Counted from the first letter of the stretch, positions 29,845 to 39,077 are shown. The stretch: DNA of 64,000 nucleotides from Metabacillus arenae (GCF_014773385.1 NZ_JACXAI010000006.1:1-64000); one strand, 5' to 3'. Translations and numbers: made by a program. The notes: generated by a model from the letters alone, not told the origin.

Positions 29845-30000
29845 AAGAAAAAATAGTTACCATTGCGGCATGTACTGATTTACTGCCAATAGTAATTTGC
29901 CACAATTAAAAAATGCACCGAACAAAGGTTTGGCTGCTTGGTTTGGCCTTCAATGAGATCAAGGAATTCTCGCTTAGATGTATGCCTTGTTGTTAAAGGT
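29845..30000 (+). pseudogene. Remnant of a CMD/AhpD-family gene
   Basis: Across two frames the bases read KIVTIAAC, then NLPQLKNAPNKGLAA, then NEIKEF. This order matches the alpha-helical core of YurZ-type carboxymuconolactone decarboxylase proteins. There is no start and several frameshifts. CMD and aldo/keto reductase genes are often neighbours, so this may be what remains of the operon once controlled by site copy 4. Bases 30001-30241 hold nothing I can assign. Confidence 0.5.
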
Positions 30001-30241
30001 ATATTTTCTAATTTTAACCTAAGGAGCTTTAAGGAATAGTGTCTAAAAAGCTAGGGACATTACTTATTGTGAAATACGAGATTTTTTCGTAGCCTGAATG
30101 GCATCACATTTTTTTGGATTTGGTTTAGCTGAGCGGCTAAAATATGTTCCGAGTTCCCGCCATGAATATGAATTAGGCAGAAAAGGCTTTTGTCTTTGCT
30201 GGAGGCTATACATGTACGAAACTCGAAGGAGGAAAACATTA

Positions 30242-30931
30242 ATGATAAAACTATTATTTCCAGGTCTTGCACTGATGATGGTCCTTACTCTTACCGCTTG
30301 CAACAGCAACAATGACACTTCCCAACAAGAGCCATCTGGTGACACGGCCGAAAAGGAGTCATCAGGGTATGACCGTGAACTTGTCAAATTCCCAGAGAAC
30401 TATGATAAGGGCGTGAACTACGCGACTGTGAATCGAGGAAATGTCAGAGAGGAGGCTTACACGAGCCGGGAAGCGATCGAAGCGGTGCAGAACGGCCAGC
30501 CGATCCCGAGCGGCACCGTAGTTACTCTCGAGATCTATAGGGATGAAGAGCTTTCTGAAATCTTCGTGATGGAAAAGCGCACTGGCTGGGGGGACCAGAA
30601 CCCCCCGGATACCCCGCGTAACGGAGATTGGCTATACCAGGAATTCAATGGCGACAGGTCGTTGGATTACGAGGAAGACATCGGTCGCTGCTTTTCCTGC
30701 CACGCGAATCAGGAACGGGATGACTTCGTAAACACGTTTGATGAGATGAAGAATGAGGATCTTACAGTTTCGAAGGACAGCAGTACAGAATCTCGCTTCG
30801 CAGGTATTTATGCGGAGGACTGGGAGGTAAAACCGATAGGCGATAATCATGAAATAATCGATGATGGGGAAAAAGAGGGGATGATCCAGAATGTTCTGTT
30901 GTCGTTTTATTTTCATCAGGAGAAGAACTAA
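30242..30931 (+). CDS. Lipoprotein with cytochrome P460-like haem domain
   Basis: A 229-residue secreted lipoprotein. A signal peptide ends in the lipobox LTAC (Cys20 or so), followed by a Ser/Gln-rich linker. The domain at about 40-170 contains VKFPENYDKGVNYATVNRGN, IPSGTVVTLEIYRDEE, KRTGWGDQNPPDTPRNGDW and the haem c attachment site CFSCH, then DFVNTFDE, the usual outline of P460-type proteins. The last 60 residues diverge. GGAGG with 9-nt spacing selects ATG 30242; the frame upstream to 30098 is not used. It is anchored outside the membrane and probably passes electrons to or from the DUF4405 membrane protein encoded 217 bp later. The gene is G+C rich, suggesting transfer. Confidence 0.75.
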   Translation: MIKLLFPGLALMMVLTLTACNSNNDTSQQEPSGDTAEKESSGYDRELVKFPENYDKGVNYATVNRGNVREEAYTSREAIEAVQNGQPIPSGTVVTLEIYRDEELSEIFVMEKRTGWGDQNPPDTPRNGDWLYQEFNGDRSLDYEEDIGRCFSCHANQERDDFVNTFDEMKNEDLTVSKDSSTESRFAGIYAEDWEVKPIGDNHEIIDDGEKEGMIQNVLLSFYFHQEKN

Positions 30932-31148
30932 AGGATGTGTTCCATTTAAAGATGATTTGTATGTTATCACCAACAATACGTCCCTTAGGGAAACACCACC
31001 CAGAAACAGTAGCTATTTGCCTGAGACTACCCTCCAATTTATTAGCAGAGGGTGTTTCCTGAATCTTTGCGGGATGGCATAGCTGCCTACCCGATAGCTG
31101 CATTGGAAAGTGAGTAATTAAAATAAAAAGAGGAGACTGAATCGAAAT

Positions 31149-31820
31149 ATGCTAATCAGGCTTGTCAATGACCTTGTCATGACTGTTCTCATGTTAGTTG
31201 CAATGGCTTACCATATTACCGGAAATACAATCCATGAACTGATTGGAGTTTGCTTGTTTGGATTGTTTATTGTCCACAATATTTTAAATCGACGGTGGTA
31301 TAAGACGGTTATTAAAGGAAAGTACAATGGACCACGTATTCTGAAAATAGCGGTCAATCTGCTTTTTCTTGTATCTATGGTTGTGGTGATAATAAGTTCC
31401 TTGCCGATTTCCCGTGACATCCTTCCCTTTTTTTCTATAGACAATGACATGTTTGTACGGCAGATACATGTTCTAACTGCATATTGGGGATTTATCTTCA
31501 TGGCTGTTCATATAGGACTGTCTTGGGGAATGATTATCAATGCAATGAGAAAGATGACAGGGATTACCAGTACGAGTCGTATCCGCACAATCGCATTGCG
31601 TGTCATTGCGGTGTTGATTGTTGTCTATGGTGTGCAGACTTCCTTCGAGAGAAATTTGGGTTCCAAGCTATTCATATATGATCCATTTGGTTCTTTTCTC
31701 ACTGATGAATCCACCATGGGATTTTTAATTGATTACCTATCGATCATGGGAATTTATATCTGTGGGACTCATTATGCTCTGAAATTTGTTCAGAAGCAGG
31801 AAAATGCTAGAGACTTATAG
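31149..31820 (+). CDS. DUF4405 membrane protein, putative b-type haem carrier
   Basis: A 223-residue protein with five to six membrane helices. Histidines recur inside helices at matching depth (HITGNTIHELIGV, IVHNILNRRW, RQIHVLTAYWGF, AVHIGLSWG, GTHYALKF), the pattern of cytochrome-b-like or ferric-reductase-like domains that hold haem between helix pairs. DUF4405 proteins are annotated this way but are uncharacterised. AGAGGAG precedes ATG 31149. With the extracellular haem lipoprotein upstream it suggests a two-part transmembrane electron path. Confidence 0.75.
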   Translation: MLIRLVNDLVMTVLMLVAMAYHITGNTIHELIGVCLFGLFIVHNILNRRWYKTVIKGKYNGPRILKIAVNLLFLVSMVVVIISSLPISRDILPFFSIDNDMFVRQIHVLTAYWGFIFMAVHIGLSWGMIINAMRKMTGITSTSRIRTIALRVIAVLIVVYGVQTSFERNLGSKLFIYDPFGSFLTDESTMGFLIDYLSIMGIYICGTHYALKFVQKQENARDL

Positions 31821-31966
31821 AGAGCAGCTCATAAAATCCCCTAATCGGAACCCCACATGCAACTCAAAAAATTAGATAATAATTAATAAATAACAGAGAA
31901 AAAATGATAGGAAAACAGGAAGAACATTTAATGATGTATTCCTGACCTCCTGCAGTGGCAGAGATG

Positions 31967-32068
31967 CGATTGAAGCAATAGCATTGCTCGTGCCATTGCT
32001 TTTGTATTATAACAATCATCTGATGCAGCTATTAATGAGATGATTATTCATCCTACACATCAAGAACG
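31967..32068 (+). pseudogene. 3' fragment of another SDR copy
   Basis: GATGCGATTGAAGC leads, with frame changes, into SIARAIAF, SSDAAINEMIIHPTHQER, the conserved C-terminus of the SDR at 4078 and of the pseudogene at 27589. No other part of the gene is present. The rest of 31821-32220 is AT-rich with nothing recognisable. Confidence 0.75.
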
Positions 32069-32228
32069 GTATCTAAATATGAAAGGGCTTGAAATTAATT
32101 GAGGGTTATTTTATCTATAAGGAAATAATTAAATTTCTTTAATTCAACAGAATTTTAAAGAAGTTATTCCACGTTTTATATAAGTAAATTGTTATTTAAT
32201 TATATAACTAATAGAGGAGGTATTTTTA

Positions 32229-32567
32229 TTGATAAACTCAACTGTTGAATTGGAGCGAGTTTCCAACGTTTTAAAATTATTAGGGGATAAAACCCGTTTA
32301 ACCATCGTCGCCATTTTAAAACAACGAGAATGTTGTGTATGTGAATTTCTTCAAGTGTTTGAAATGAGTCAGCCATCCATTAGCCAGCATCTTCGCAAAT
32401 TAAAAGATGCAGGTATTGTTAAGGAAGATAGAAGAGGACAATGGATTTACTATTCATTGAATCAAAAAAATGAGTTATACGGACTTATAGAAGATATGTT
32501 AGAACAAATACATTTTAAAAGATTGCTATGTTGTATGAAAGTAAGAGATTCAATCGAAGAAATTTAA
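32229..32567 (+). CDS. ArsR/SmtB family metal-responsive repressor
   Basis: A 112-residue winged-helix repressor. LGDKTRLTIVAIL starts the domain, RECCVCEFLQVFEMSQPSISQHLRKLKDAGIV holds the alpha-3 CVC metal site and the recognition helix, and RRGQWIYYSL forms the wing. A C-terminal LLCCMKV adds another cysteine pair. ArsR-type CVC proteins sense arsenite or antimonite. TTG 32229 is supported by AGGAGG 8 nt upstream. No arsenite pump follows; the neighbour is an MFS exporter after a terminator-like hairpin, so the target is uncertain. Confidence 0.88.
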   Translation: MINSTVELERVSNVLKLLGDKTRLTIVAILKQRECCVCEFLQVFEMSQPSISQHLRKLKDAGIVKEDRRGQWIYYSLNQKNELYGLIEDMLEQIHFKRLLCCMKVRDSIEEI

Positions 32568-32610
32568 AAGCAAAGACGATGCAGAGATACCGGATGCGAT
32601 GTAGTATTGC

Positions 32611-32657
32611 TCCTTCCTTGGTGTAATGGTTTTACCAAAGGAAAGGGTGTTTTTCTT
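32611..32657 (+). terminator. Hairpin between arsR-like and MFS genes
   Basis: CCTTCCTTGGT (32612-32622) pairs with ACCAAAGGAAAGG (32634-32646) with small bulges, followed by TGTTTTTCTTTT. Confidence 0.65.
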
Positions 32658-32751
32658 TTGTTTCGTGTAAAAATCCCCAGTTACTTCAAGGTTTATAGTG
32701 TTTTTCTGTTGTTCAGCAACCATATTTATGAGTTCTAAGGAGGACAAAAAA

Positions 32752-33972
32752 TTGTATACACGGTTAAAAAAACTATTTGCAATCAAAGGATATAGTTTAT
32801 TCGTCATTTGTTTGCTGATGGTCGGTACCGGTATTTCTATTACATTGCCGTATTTACCCCTGTATTTAACTGAAGATGTTGGAATGAGCGAGGGAGCTTT
32901 TGGCATTTTCATGGCGTTGACTTTGTTAAGCGGCGTGGTAGTGAACTCGCTTATTGCTAAACGTTCGGATAGCGGGATGAACCGAAAATGGCTTATTATT
33001 ACAGCTATGCTTTCATCTGCTTTAGGTTATGTTTCGTATTTGGTGTTTCATAACTTCTTTATTCTGCTGATTGCGGTCAGTCTTTTTAATGGAATAGGGG
33101 CTGCTGCCATGCCGCAAATCTACGCCTACGCACAGGAATCGGCAAATGCAAGCAAATCCAATGACAAGACTTTTGCAATGTCTACATTACGTTCTCTTTT
33201 ATCTCTCGGATTCCTAGTAGGACCATTAGGCGGGACATTCATTTTAGGAGCTTTTGGATATGAGGGACTCTTTCTGGGGACATCCGCTATTTATCTAATA
33301 ATTGCATCTCTTGTATTCCTGTTTCTGCAAAAACAAAAAGCGGTTCAAAGCAATACCATGAAGAGAAAAAGCATAGGTTCTCCTTCGCTCAAAAGCAAGA
33401 AAATCAGGCAGCCGTTTATCGCCTTTATCTTTTTGTTTGCGGTTAATGCCATTAACATGATCAACACGCCGTTGTTTATTGTGAATGAGCTTCAGGGCAC
33501 GCATACGGATGTCGGATTGGTGGTTAGTATTTGTGCTGGGTTGGAAATTCCCATTATGCTTGTGCTCGGTGCCCTGGGCAGAAAGATTTCGAACCATTCC
33601 CTGATGATTATCGGCTGCTTTATCGCTATTATCTATTACACCATTTTAAGTGTATCGACTGATTCCTGGCAGCTGATCGCAGCGCAGCTTCTGCAGGCAA
33701 CGTTTGTCGCTATTGTCATGGGCAATGGACTAAGCTATTTTACGGATCTGCTGCCTGATTCACTGGGGCTGGCCACAACCATCTATACCAACGGGTCCAT
33801 TATTGGAAGGTTAGTGGGAAGTATGGGAGGCGGTTTCATTGCTCAGTTTGTAGGGTTTCGGCATGTTTATTGGGTGTGTCTGGCACTTGTGATTTTCTCG
33901 TTCTTTATCTTGTGGAGAACAAGATCCCATGTGGAAATGGAAGTACCCACAGAACACACTCCGTCAGCATAG
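32752..33972 (+). CDS. MFS transporter, sugar-efflux (SetA) type
   Basis: A 406-residue major facilitator protein with 12 hydrophobic segments split by a basic central loop (MKRKSIGSPSLKSKKIRQP). GTGISITLPYLPLYLTEDVGMSE at helix 1 and SRSDSG-like KRSDSGMNRKWL in loop 2-3 recall the SetA/SotA sugar efflux family, and GPLGGTFIL is motif C-like of exporters. TTG 32752 follows AAGGAGGA by 8 nt; the upstream frame to 32698 lacks one. The exported compound is unknown; the family handles sugars and analogues. Confidence 0.82.
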   Translation: MYTRLKKLFAIKGYSLFVICLLMVGTGISITLPYLPLYLTEDVGMSEGAFGIFMALTLLSGVVVNSLIAKRSDSGMNRKWLIITAMLSSALGYVSYLVFHNFFILLIAVSLFNGIGAAAMPQIYAYAQESANASKSNDKTFAMSTLRSLLSLGFLVGPLGGTFILGAFGYEGLFLGTSAIYLIIASLVFLFLQKQKAVQSNTMKRKSIGSPSLKSKKIRQPFIAFIFLFAVNAINMINTPLFIVNELQGTHTDVGLVVSICAGLEIPIMLVLGALGRKISNHSLMIIGCFIAIIYYTILSVSTDSWQLIAAQLLQATFVAIVMGNGLSYFTDLLPDSLGLATTIYTNGSIIGRLVGSMGGGFIAQFVGFRHVYWVCLALVIFSFFILWRTRSHVEMEVPTEHTPSA

Positions 33973-34082
33973 TCTGTCAATTATATATTTTCAAATTTCT
34001 AAATGGGAGTTATTAGATGTTCTCGGGCTAGTTTTTCTTATAGGATGGGAAAATAAAAAAGATGTAGGGTAAGAAAAGGTGG

Positions 34083-34210
34083 GGGCATTATTGAAGCACC
34101 TGCATGTAAAGATCATGTCCATTTGTTAGTGAGCCTACCGCCAAAGCTCAGTGTATCCTATTTGAAGGATTCTTAAAGGGAAAATTAGCTTGATAATATT
34201 TATTGCTATT
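34083..34210 (+). pseudogene. IS200/IS605 transposase (TnpA, Y1) fragment
   Basis: GIIEAPACKDHVHLLVSLPP and KLSVSYLKDS, then in another frame FLKGKLA, match the HUH motif region and following helix of IS200-type TnpA. The N-terminus, the catalytic tyrosine and both ends are gone. Bases 33973-34082 and 34211-34358 show nothing else. Confidence 0.75.
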
Positions 34211-34358
34211 ATATTGATATCGTTTTGCTCTTTTGTTGCCTTAGCACTGAACATATCGTGTATAAGATCCTAAGTCGGAAGAAACTAGATTTTACTTTAT
34301 TGTTTATAATTGCAACAGTTCTAAATTGGACTGAAAAAATGATTATAAACTACACAAA

Positions 34359-34416
34359 ACAGATAAAGTTTTATTGTTTAATTTTCAAACAATAAAACTT
34401 TATCTGTATTTTTTTA
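34359..34416. terminator. Perfect 21-bp hairpin terminator
   Basis: Arms 34359-34379 and 34387-34407 are exact reverse complements around a 7-nt loop, followed by ATTTTTTT. It separates the IS fragment from the catabolic cluster. Confidence 0.9.
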
Positions 34417-34471
34417 ATTTTATTAATCATTATATGTTGCTAAAATTAACACACTCCTCTATAATTCAAAA

Positions 34472-34485
34472 TGTAAGCGCTACTA
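34472..34485 (+). promoter_or_regulatory. Putative catabolite response element (cre)
   Basis: TGTAAGCGCTACTA fits the cre consensus at all fixed positions but one, about 70 bp before the first remnant gene of the sugar-acid-like cluster. CcpA control is an inference. Confidence 0.5.
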
Positions 34486-34540
34486 AAATTTGAATATTGT
34501 TTCAAAATTAATCACATTTGCTCTGAGGAGGAAATATAGG

Positions 34541-34636
34541 ATGGATTTAAAAGGTATTTTTCCCGAGATGTTGTCCACTTTTACAAAAGAACAAACAGTA
34601 GATGAAAAAGAGGAAAATATAAAATTGTTAGGGTAA
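34541..34636 (+). pseudogene. 5' stub of a dihydrodipicolinate synthase/NanA-family gene
   Basis: Behind a strong GAGGAGG site, ATG 34541 opens a 31-codon frame, MDLKGIFPEMLSTFTKEQTV and on to a stop. KGIFP-x-M-x-T-x-F followed by VDE is the usual opening of the DHDPS/N-acetylneuraminate lyase aldolase family. The catalytic barrel is missing. The intact signals suggest a recent deletion. Confidence 0.6.
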
Positions 34637-34642
34637 TATTGC

Positions 34643-34925
34643 GTATTAATGGAGTTTAATATGGATGCTATTATTGCCGAATATTCCAGGTTGCCGAACA
34701 AAGGGGGATTATGGTTGGTGAAAGCAATTCTAAAGAACATGCAGTGAAAAAGTCGCAGAGCGCCCTTGCCGAATAGACGAAATACTTTGGAAATATCGTT
34801 AAACCAAAAGACTATGGAGTCAATGAAGAAGACATTTAGGATTTGGCTGTATCTGCTTCATAAGACTGTTGAATTATTACCCTAAAGAGTAGAGTTTGGT
34901 AGACATGGAAGCCATTTATCGTTAA
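34643..34925 (+). pseudogene. 3' part of an iron-containing alcohol dehydrogenase gene
   Basis: VLMEFNMDAI (after the usual metal-binding His region), then KEHAVKK, then KPKDYGVNEEDI, DLAVSAS and VDMEAIYR follow the order of the C-terminal domain of Fe-ADH proteins. Stops and frameshifts break it at several points. It joins directly onto the stub of the aldolase-family gene, so one deletion probably removed most of both. Confidence 0.65.
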
Positions 34926-34957
34926 ATACTTATCTAGTATAAAGGTGTTGGAGTTTT

Positions 34958-36277
34958 ATGAAAATAGCAATTGTATCAGATGATTTAACAGGTGCCAGTG
35001 ATTGTGGAGCGCAGTTAGTTTCATATGGTTTAGACGTATCCGTCATGATGCAGCCTAATGGAAATGGATTAATAGAAAAAGACGCTATTATTTTCAATAC
35101 CGATAGTCGGTCCGTTTCGGAAGAAGAAGCCTATCTACGAGTAAAGGGCATCAGCGAGCAGATAAAAAAGGAATCCTTTGATGAGGTTTACAAGAAAATT
35201 GATTCAACAATGAGAGGGAACATTGGACAGGAAATTAACGCCATGTATGATGTGTTTCAACCTGACTTCGTATTTATTGCTCCAGCTTATCCAAAAAATG
35301 GCCGTAAGATCGTGAATGGGGTACATTTTTTGAATCAGAAACAATTACATGAAACGGAAGTGGGAAATGACCCTAAAACTCCTGTTAGTGATTCTTGTGT
35401 CACTCGATTAATACAAAATCAGGCAAAAAGAAAAGTTGAGCACCTTACGTATAAAGATCTCAAGCAAGGGTATGCATGGGTTGTTGAACGACTAAAAACC
35501 TTCAAGAAACATAACATTTCATATGTCACAGTAGATTCAACGAATGAATCAGATTTGGAATGTCTGATTCAATTGGTAAAAAAGACTGAATTTTCGGTCG
35601 TTTGGGTCGGGTCAGCTGGGTTAATTCAACATTTACCAAAGGCCTATGGATTAAAGCAAATGAAATCAGAGATCATCATCCCTAATAATGAAAACCCAGT
35701 GTTGCTGGTTATAGGGAGTGTTAGTGAAACCGGAAGGGAACAATTAGATCAACTATTGTTAACCTCTAATGTCGTTGGCATAGAGATGCCATCAACAAAA
35801 GTTATGTTGGATAATGTCTCAAAAGAAAGTGAGTTAAAGAGATTACTTCAGGAGGCAAGAATTGCCTTTCAAAAAGGGAAGAATGTTGCATTATATTCTT
35901 CAAAAACAGTGAAACAAACACAAAAGTTAGGAAAAAAGCAAGGATTAAACGCAATTCAAATCAGTAATCGTATTTCAAAGGTTTTAGGAGAGATTGCTAA
36001 CCAATTGATTCATCAATTTGATATACGCGGGCTTTTTCTTACAGGCGGAGACACAGCCCAACAAGTGTTTCATCAGTTACATGTGGATGAGTTTCAATTG
36101 ATTGGAGAAGTTGAGTCTGGTATTCCGATTGGATGGTTAAATAAAGATAGGAATATCCTAGTTGTAACCAAAGCAGGAAGCTTCGGTTCAAAGGAAGCCA
36201 TGGTGAAAGCTGTCTTTAAACTTCAAGGGAAAGAATATAATGAAGGCCAAATAATGGTAAGACAATTGATATTTTAA
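34958..36277 (+). CDS. Four-carbon acid sugar kinase family protein (DUF1537)
   Basis: A 439-residue kinase of the OtnK/DtnK family, which phosphorylates four-carbon sugar acids such as threonate or erythronate with ATP. The N-terminal domain starts AIVSDDLTGASDCGAQL and includes IIFNTDSRSV and KKIDSTMRGNIGQEI for substrate binding. The C-terminal ATP domain has GSVSETGREQLDQL, FLTGGDTAQQV and the glycine-rich VTKAGSFGSKEAM. Length is normal. AAAGGTGTTGGAG precedes ATG 34958. The neighbours (aldolase-family and Fe-ADH remnants before, transporter and sialidase-like gene after) suggest use of a sugar acid, but with the first two genes dead the route looks incomplete. Confidence 0.88.
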   Translation: MKIAIVSDDLTGASDCGAQLVSYGLDVSVMMQPNGNGLIEKDAIIFNTDSRSVSEEEAYLRVKGISEQIKKESFDEVYKKIDSTMRGNIGQEINAMYDVFQPDFVFIAPAYPKNGRKIVNGVHFLNQKQLHETEVGNDPKTPVSDSCVTRLIQNQAKRKVEHLTYKDLKQGYAWVVERLKTFKKHNISYVTVDSTNESDLECLIQLVKKTEFSVVWVGSAGLIQHLPKAYGLKQMKSEIIIPNNENPVLLVIGSVSETGREQLDQLLLTSNVVGIEMPSTKVMLDNVSKESELKRLLQEARIAFQKGKNVALYSSKTVKQTQKLGKKQGLNAIQISNRISKVLGEIANQLIHQFDIRGLFLTGGDTAQQVFHQLHVDEFQLIGEVESGIPIGWLNKDRNILVVTKAGSFGSKEAMVKAVFKLQGKEYNEGQIMVRQLIF

Positions 36278-36496
36278 TAGAAATTGAAACAAGGAATCAG
36301 AAACAAAGGAGTATTCAGGCTGTTTCTGCTGCTCCCTTGAAAAAAGAAACTTTACTTAAAAAGGGGGCATATTTACCGTGAGTATACTTTAAGTATGTCT
36401 CCCTAGAAAAAGGTAAAATGCCGATTTGAGTGTTCAGGTGTGAAGTTAAATTGCTGCAGTCAAGAAAAATGTTGAAATGAAGGGAGAGAGAAGGAG

Positions 36497-37852
36497 ATGA
36501 AAGAATCACAAGTATTAAAGCAAGATGAACCTGTAGTAAAGCAAGAAACCCCATCTGTCACAAAACAAGAAGGTGCACCTATTCCTACTAATTTTTGGGG
36601 ATATGTGAAAGGATTCGGTCCAGGAGTTGTTGTCGTGTTGACTTGGCTTGGTGCCGGTGATCTTGTAGATGCTTCAGTGGCGGGGGCAAATTATGGATAT
36701 ACGTTGATGTGGGCCCTGGCGGCAGCATTACTTGTCCGTTTTGCATTGGTTAATACGTTAGCCAAGTTCCAGTTATTTAATCCAAACAGATATAGTATCA
36801 TTCAAGCTTATGGAAAGCTTCATCCAATGTACCCCGGTGTTTTAGGAAGCGGATCTATTTTATATGGATATGTAAGCGCTGCCTATTGTTTGTCAGGTGC
36901 TTCTTATGCACTATATCACCTGACTGGTATTGGTAACCCAATTATATGGGCAGTGCTCAATATCCTTCTTGCCTTGTTAATTACTGGACGTTCTATTTAC
37001 AAACAAGTAGAGTTAGTTCAAAAGGTTATTTTGGCGATTATGACAGTATGTTTAGTAGGGATAGCGATTGTCACAGGTTTTCAGCCTGCAGAAGCTTTAA
37101 AAGGCGTTTTCTTGTTCCAAATACCAGAGAAACAAGGCGCTTTTGATTCTATGATTGTCGTTATTTCATTAATAGGGGCTGTTGGAGGATCAATTGCTAA
37201 CCTGCTTTATCCGGAATGGATGAAACAAAAAGGATATATCAATCCTGAACATAGAAAAGTACAAAAATATGATCTTCTCTTTGCTACTATTATGATGATT
37301 ATTCTTAATTTGGCAGTATGGGTGATTGGGGCTGAGATTCTGAATCCGCGTGGATTGACTGTAAGCAGCGTGGATGATCTTGGGAATATTCTGGGTCAAG
37401 TCTTAGGACGGCCTGGTGAGATCGTTCTTTATTTGGCTATATGGGCTGCTACTTTTAGTACATTTATTGGAGGAACAGATGGATATATACGTCTAGCCTT
37501 TGATGGCTTCTATTCATCTTCACCAAAAAGAAAAGAGAAGTATGACGGGAGTTATCGAAAAGATCCTGCTTTTAAAGTGATTTATTTTATCATGTTAATT
37601 ATGCCAATTATTTGGGTATTCCCTGGGATGCCAGGATTTGTAGAATTGACGGTGGTGGCGAATGCAGGTTTAATCTTTTTCTTGCCCGTTATATCTATAG
37701 GTTTGTTGCTAATCATTAATAAAAAGAGTATATATGGAGATCGAGCACACAATTTATTTGATACTGTCGTTGTAGGCATTCTGTCAATCTTTGCACTATG
37801 GAGTGTTTATAATATTGCAAAACCGCTGGTTCAATCTCTAATTGGTGGTTAA
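36497..37852 (+). CDS. Nramp-fold transporter lacking the canonical metal motifs
   Basis: A 451-residue membrane protein with about 11 helices and an Nramp/SLC11-like order. A Gln/Lys-rich cytoplasmic N-tail of about 30 residues precedes helix 1. Where Mn/Fe transporters have Asp-Pro-Gly-Asn, this has LGAGDLVDASVAG; helix 6 has GAVGGSIANLLYPEW in place of the Met-Pro-His motif. The metal ligands are thus not conserved and the substrate may be Mg, another ion or an organic acid. AGGGAGAGAGAAGGAG is the ribosome site. The sialidase-like gene starts 16 nt after the stop, so the two are translated together. Confidence 0.75.
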   Translation: MKESQVLKQDEPVVKQETPSVTKQEGAPIPTNFWGYVKGFGPGVVVVLTWLGAGDLVDASVAGANYGYTLMWALAAALLVRFALVNTLAKFQLFNPNRYSIIQAYGKLHPMYPGVLGSGSILYGYVSAAYCLSGASYALYHLTGIGNPIIWAVLNILLALLITGRSIYKQVELVQKVILAIMTVCLVGIAIVTGFQPAEALKGVFLFQIPEKQGAFDSMIVVISLIGAVGGSIANLLYPEWMKQKGYINPEHRKVQKYDLLFATIMMIILNLAVWVIGAEILNPRGLTVSSVDDLGNILGQVLGRPGEIVLYLAIWAATFSTFIGGTDGYIRLAFDGFYSSSPKRKEKYDGSYRKDPAFKVIYFIMLIMPIIWVFPGMPGFVELTVVANAGLIFFLPVISIGLLLIINKKSIYGDRAHNLFDTVVVGILSIFALWSVYNIAKPLVQSLIGG

Positions 37853-37868
37853 AAGGGGGAAATGTTTG

Positions 37869-39077
37869 ATGGATCATGTATCAGAATCTACTATTAAATA
37901 TGATGGAAAATTAAAGTTAACCAAAAATGCTGACTATCGTGTAGAGGCATATATTTCTTCTAATTTCGTACAAAATCATGCAGCTAATCTATTGCCATTA
38001 GAAAACGGTGACTTATTATGTGTTTGGTTTGCTGGTACTCAAGAAGGTATGTCTGATATACACATTTATCTTTCAAGATTGAATAAAGGGGAAAAGGAAT
38101 GGAGTAAGGCTGTAAAAGTTTCAGATGATCCAGCTCGCTCAGAGCAAAATCCCATTTTATTTCATGCACCAGATGGCAGGCTTTGGCTGTTATATACAGC
38201 TCAAAAATCGGGCAATCAAGATACAGCAATCGTTAGATATCGTATTTCAGAAGACAATGGATACACATGGGGTCCTATTCAAACCTTGTTTGACACACCA
38301 GGAACTTTTATTAGGCAGCCCATCATCGTTTTAGAAAACGGAGAATGGCTTTTACCTATTTGGTATTGCTTCACATCACCGGGGCAAAAATGGACAGGAG
38401 ATAAAGATGTCAGTGCTGTGAAGGTTTCAAAAGACCAAGGGAAAACATGGGAAGAATATGAAGTTCCTCATAGCCTGGGTTGTGTTCATATGAATATTGA
38501 AAAATTAGACAATGGGACACTTCTAGCATTGTTCCGCAGTCGTTGGGCTGATAACATTTACAAGAGTTTTTCAACTGACAATGGAAGAACATGGAGTACT
38601 CCTGCTCCAACTGAATTACCTAATAATAATTCTTCCATTCAATTTACGAAATTAAATAATGGTCACTTAGCTTTAGTATTCAACAATATGAATGCTGACA
38701 ATTGCACAGAACGCAGAACTTCTTTATACGATGAGATTGAAGATGAAGGAGATATTGAGATTCCTTCTCCTAATATTGAGATTGATAGAGGTGAGGAGAG
38801 GAAACTTCAAGCTAGAACGGCTTTCTGGGGGGCGCCAAGAGCACCTATGACAATTGCTGTTTCTGAAGATAATGGAAGAACATGGCCATTCATTAAAAAC
38901 CTTGAGGTTGGTGATGGATATGCTATGACCAATAACTCTAAGGATAAGCTAAATAGAGAATATTCTTATCCAACTATAAAACAAACTCCAGATAGAAAAA
39001 TCCATATTGCTTTCACTTATTTCAGACAGGCTATTAAATATGTATCCATTTCTGAAGATTGGGTGAAAGATCAATAA
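37869..39077 (+). CDS. Sialidase-fold (BNR/Asp-box) protein, cytoplasmic
   Basis: A 402-residue six-bladed beta-propeller of the exo-alpha-sialidase/BNR family. Four Asp boxes are visible: SEDNGYTWG, SKDQGKTWE, STDNGRTWS and SEDNGRTWP. LSRLNKGEKEWSK, RQPIIVLENGEWLLPIWY and NRSY-like REYSYPTIKQTPD fit this group. There is no signal peptide or membrane helix, so it works in the cytoplasm on an imported compound; in such operons these proteins are more often sugar-acid lyases or hydrolases than true sialidases. AGGGGGA 9 nt before ATG 37869 decides the start over GTG 37842. Confidence 0.78.
   Translation: MDHVSESTIKYDGKLKLTKNADYRVEAYISSNFVQNHAANLLPLENGDLLCVWFAGTQEGMSDIHIYLSRLNKGEKEWSKAVKVSDDPARSEQNPILFHAPDGRLWLLYTAQKSGNQDTAIVRYRISEDNGYTWGPIQTLFDTPGTFIRQPIIVLENGEWLLPIWYCFTSPGQKWTGDKDVSAVKVSKDQGKTWEEYEVPHSLGCVHMNIEKLDNGTLLALFRSRWADNIYKSFSTDNGRTWSTPAPTELPNNNSSIQFTKLNNGHLALVFNNMNADNCTERRTSLYDEIEDEGDIEIPSPNIEIDRGEERKLQARTAFWGAPRAPMTIAVSEDNGRTWPFIKNLEVGDGYAMTNNSKDKLNREYSYPTIKQTPDRKIHIAFTYFRQAIKYVSISEDWVKDQ

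Noticed and set aside
30098-30241. 48-residue extension of the haem lipoprotein
   Set aside because: It would place the signal peptide in the middle of the protein, and GGAGG lies just before ATG 30242.
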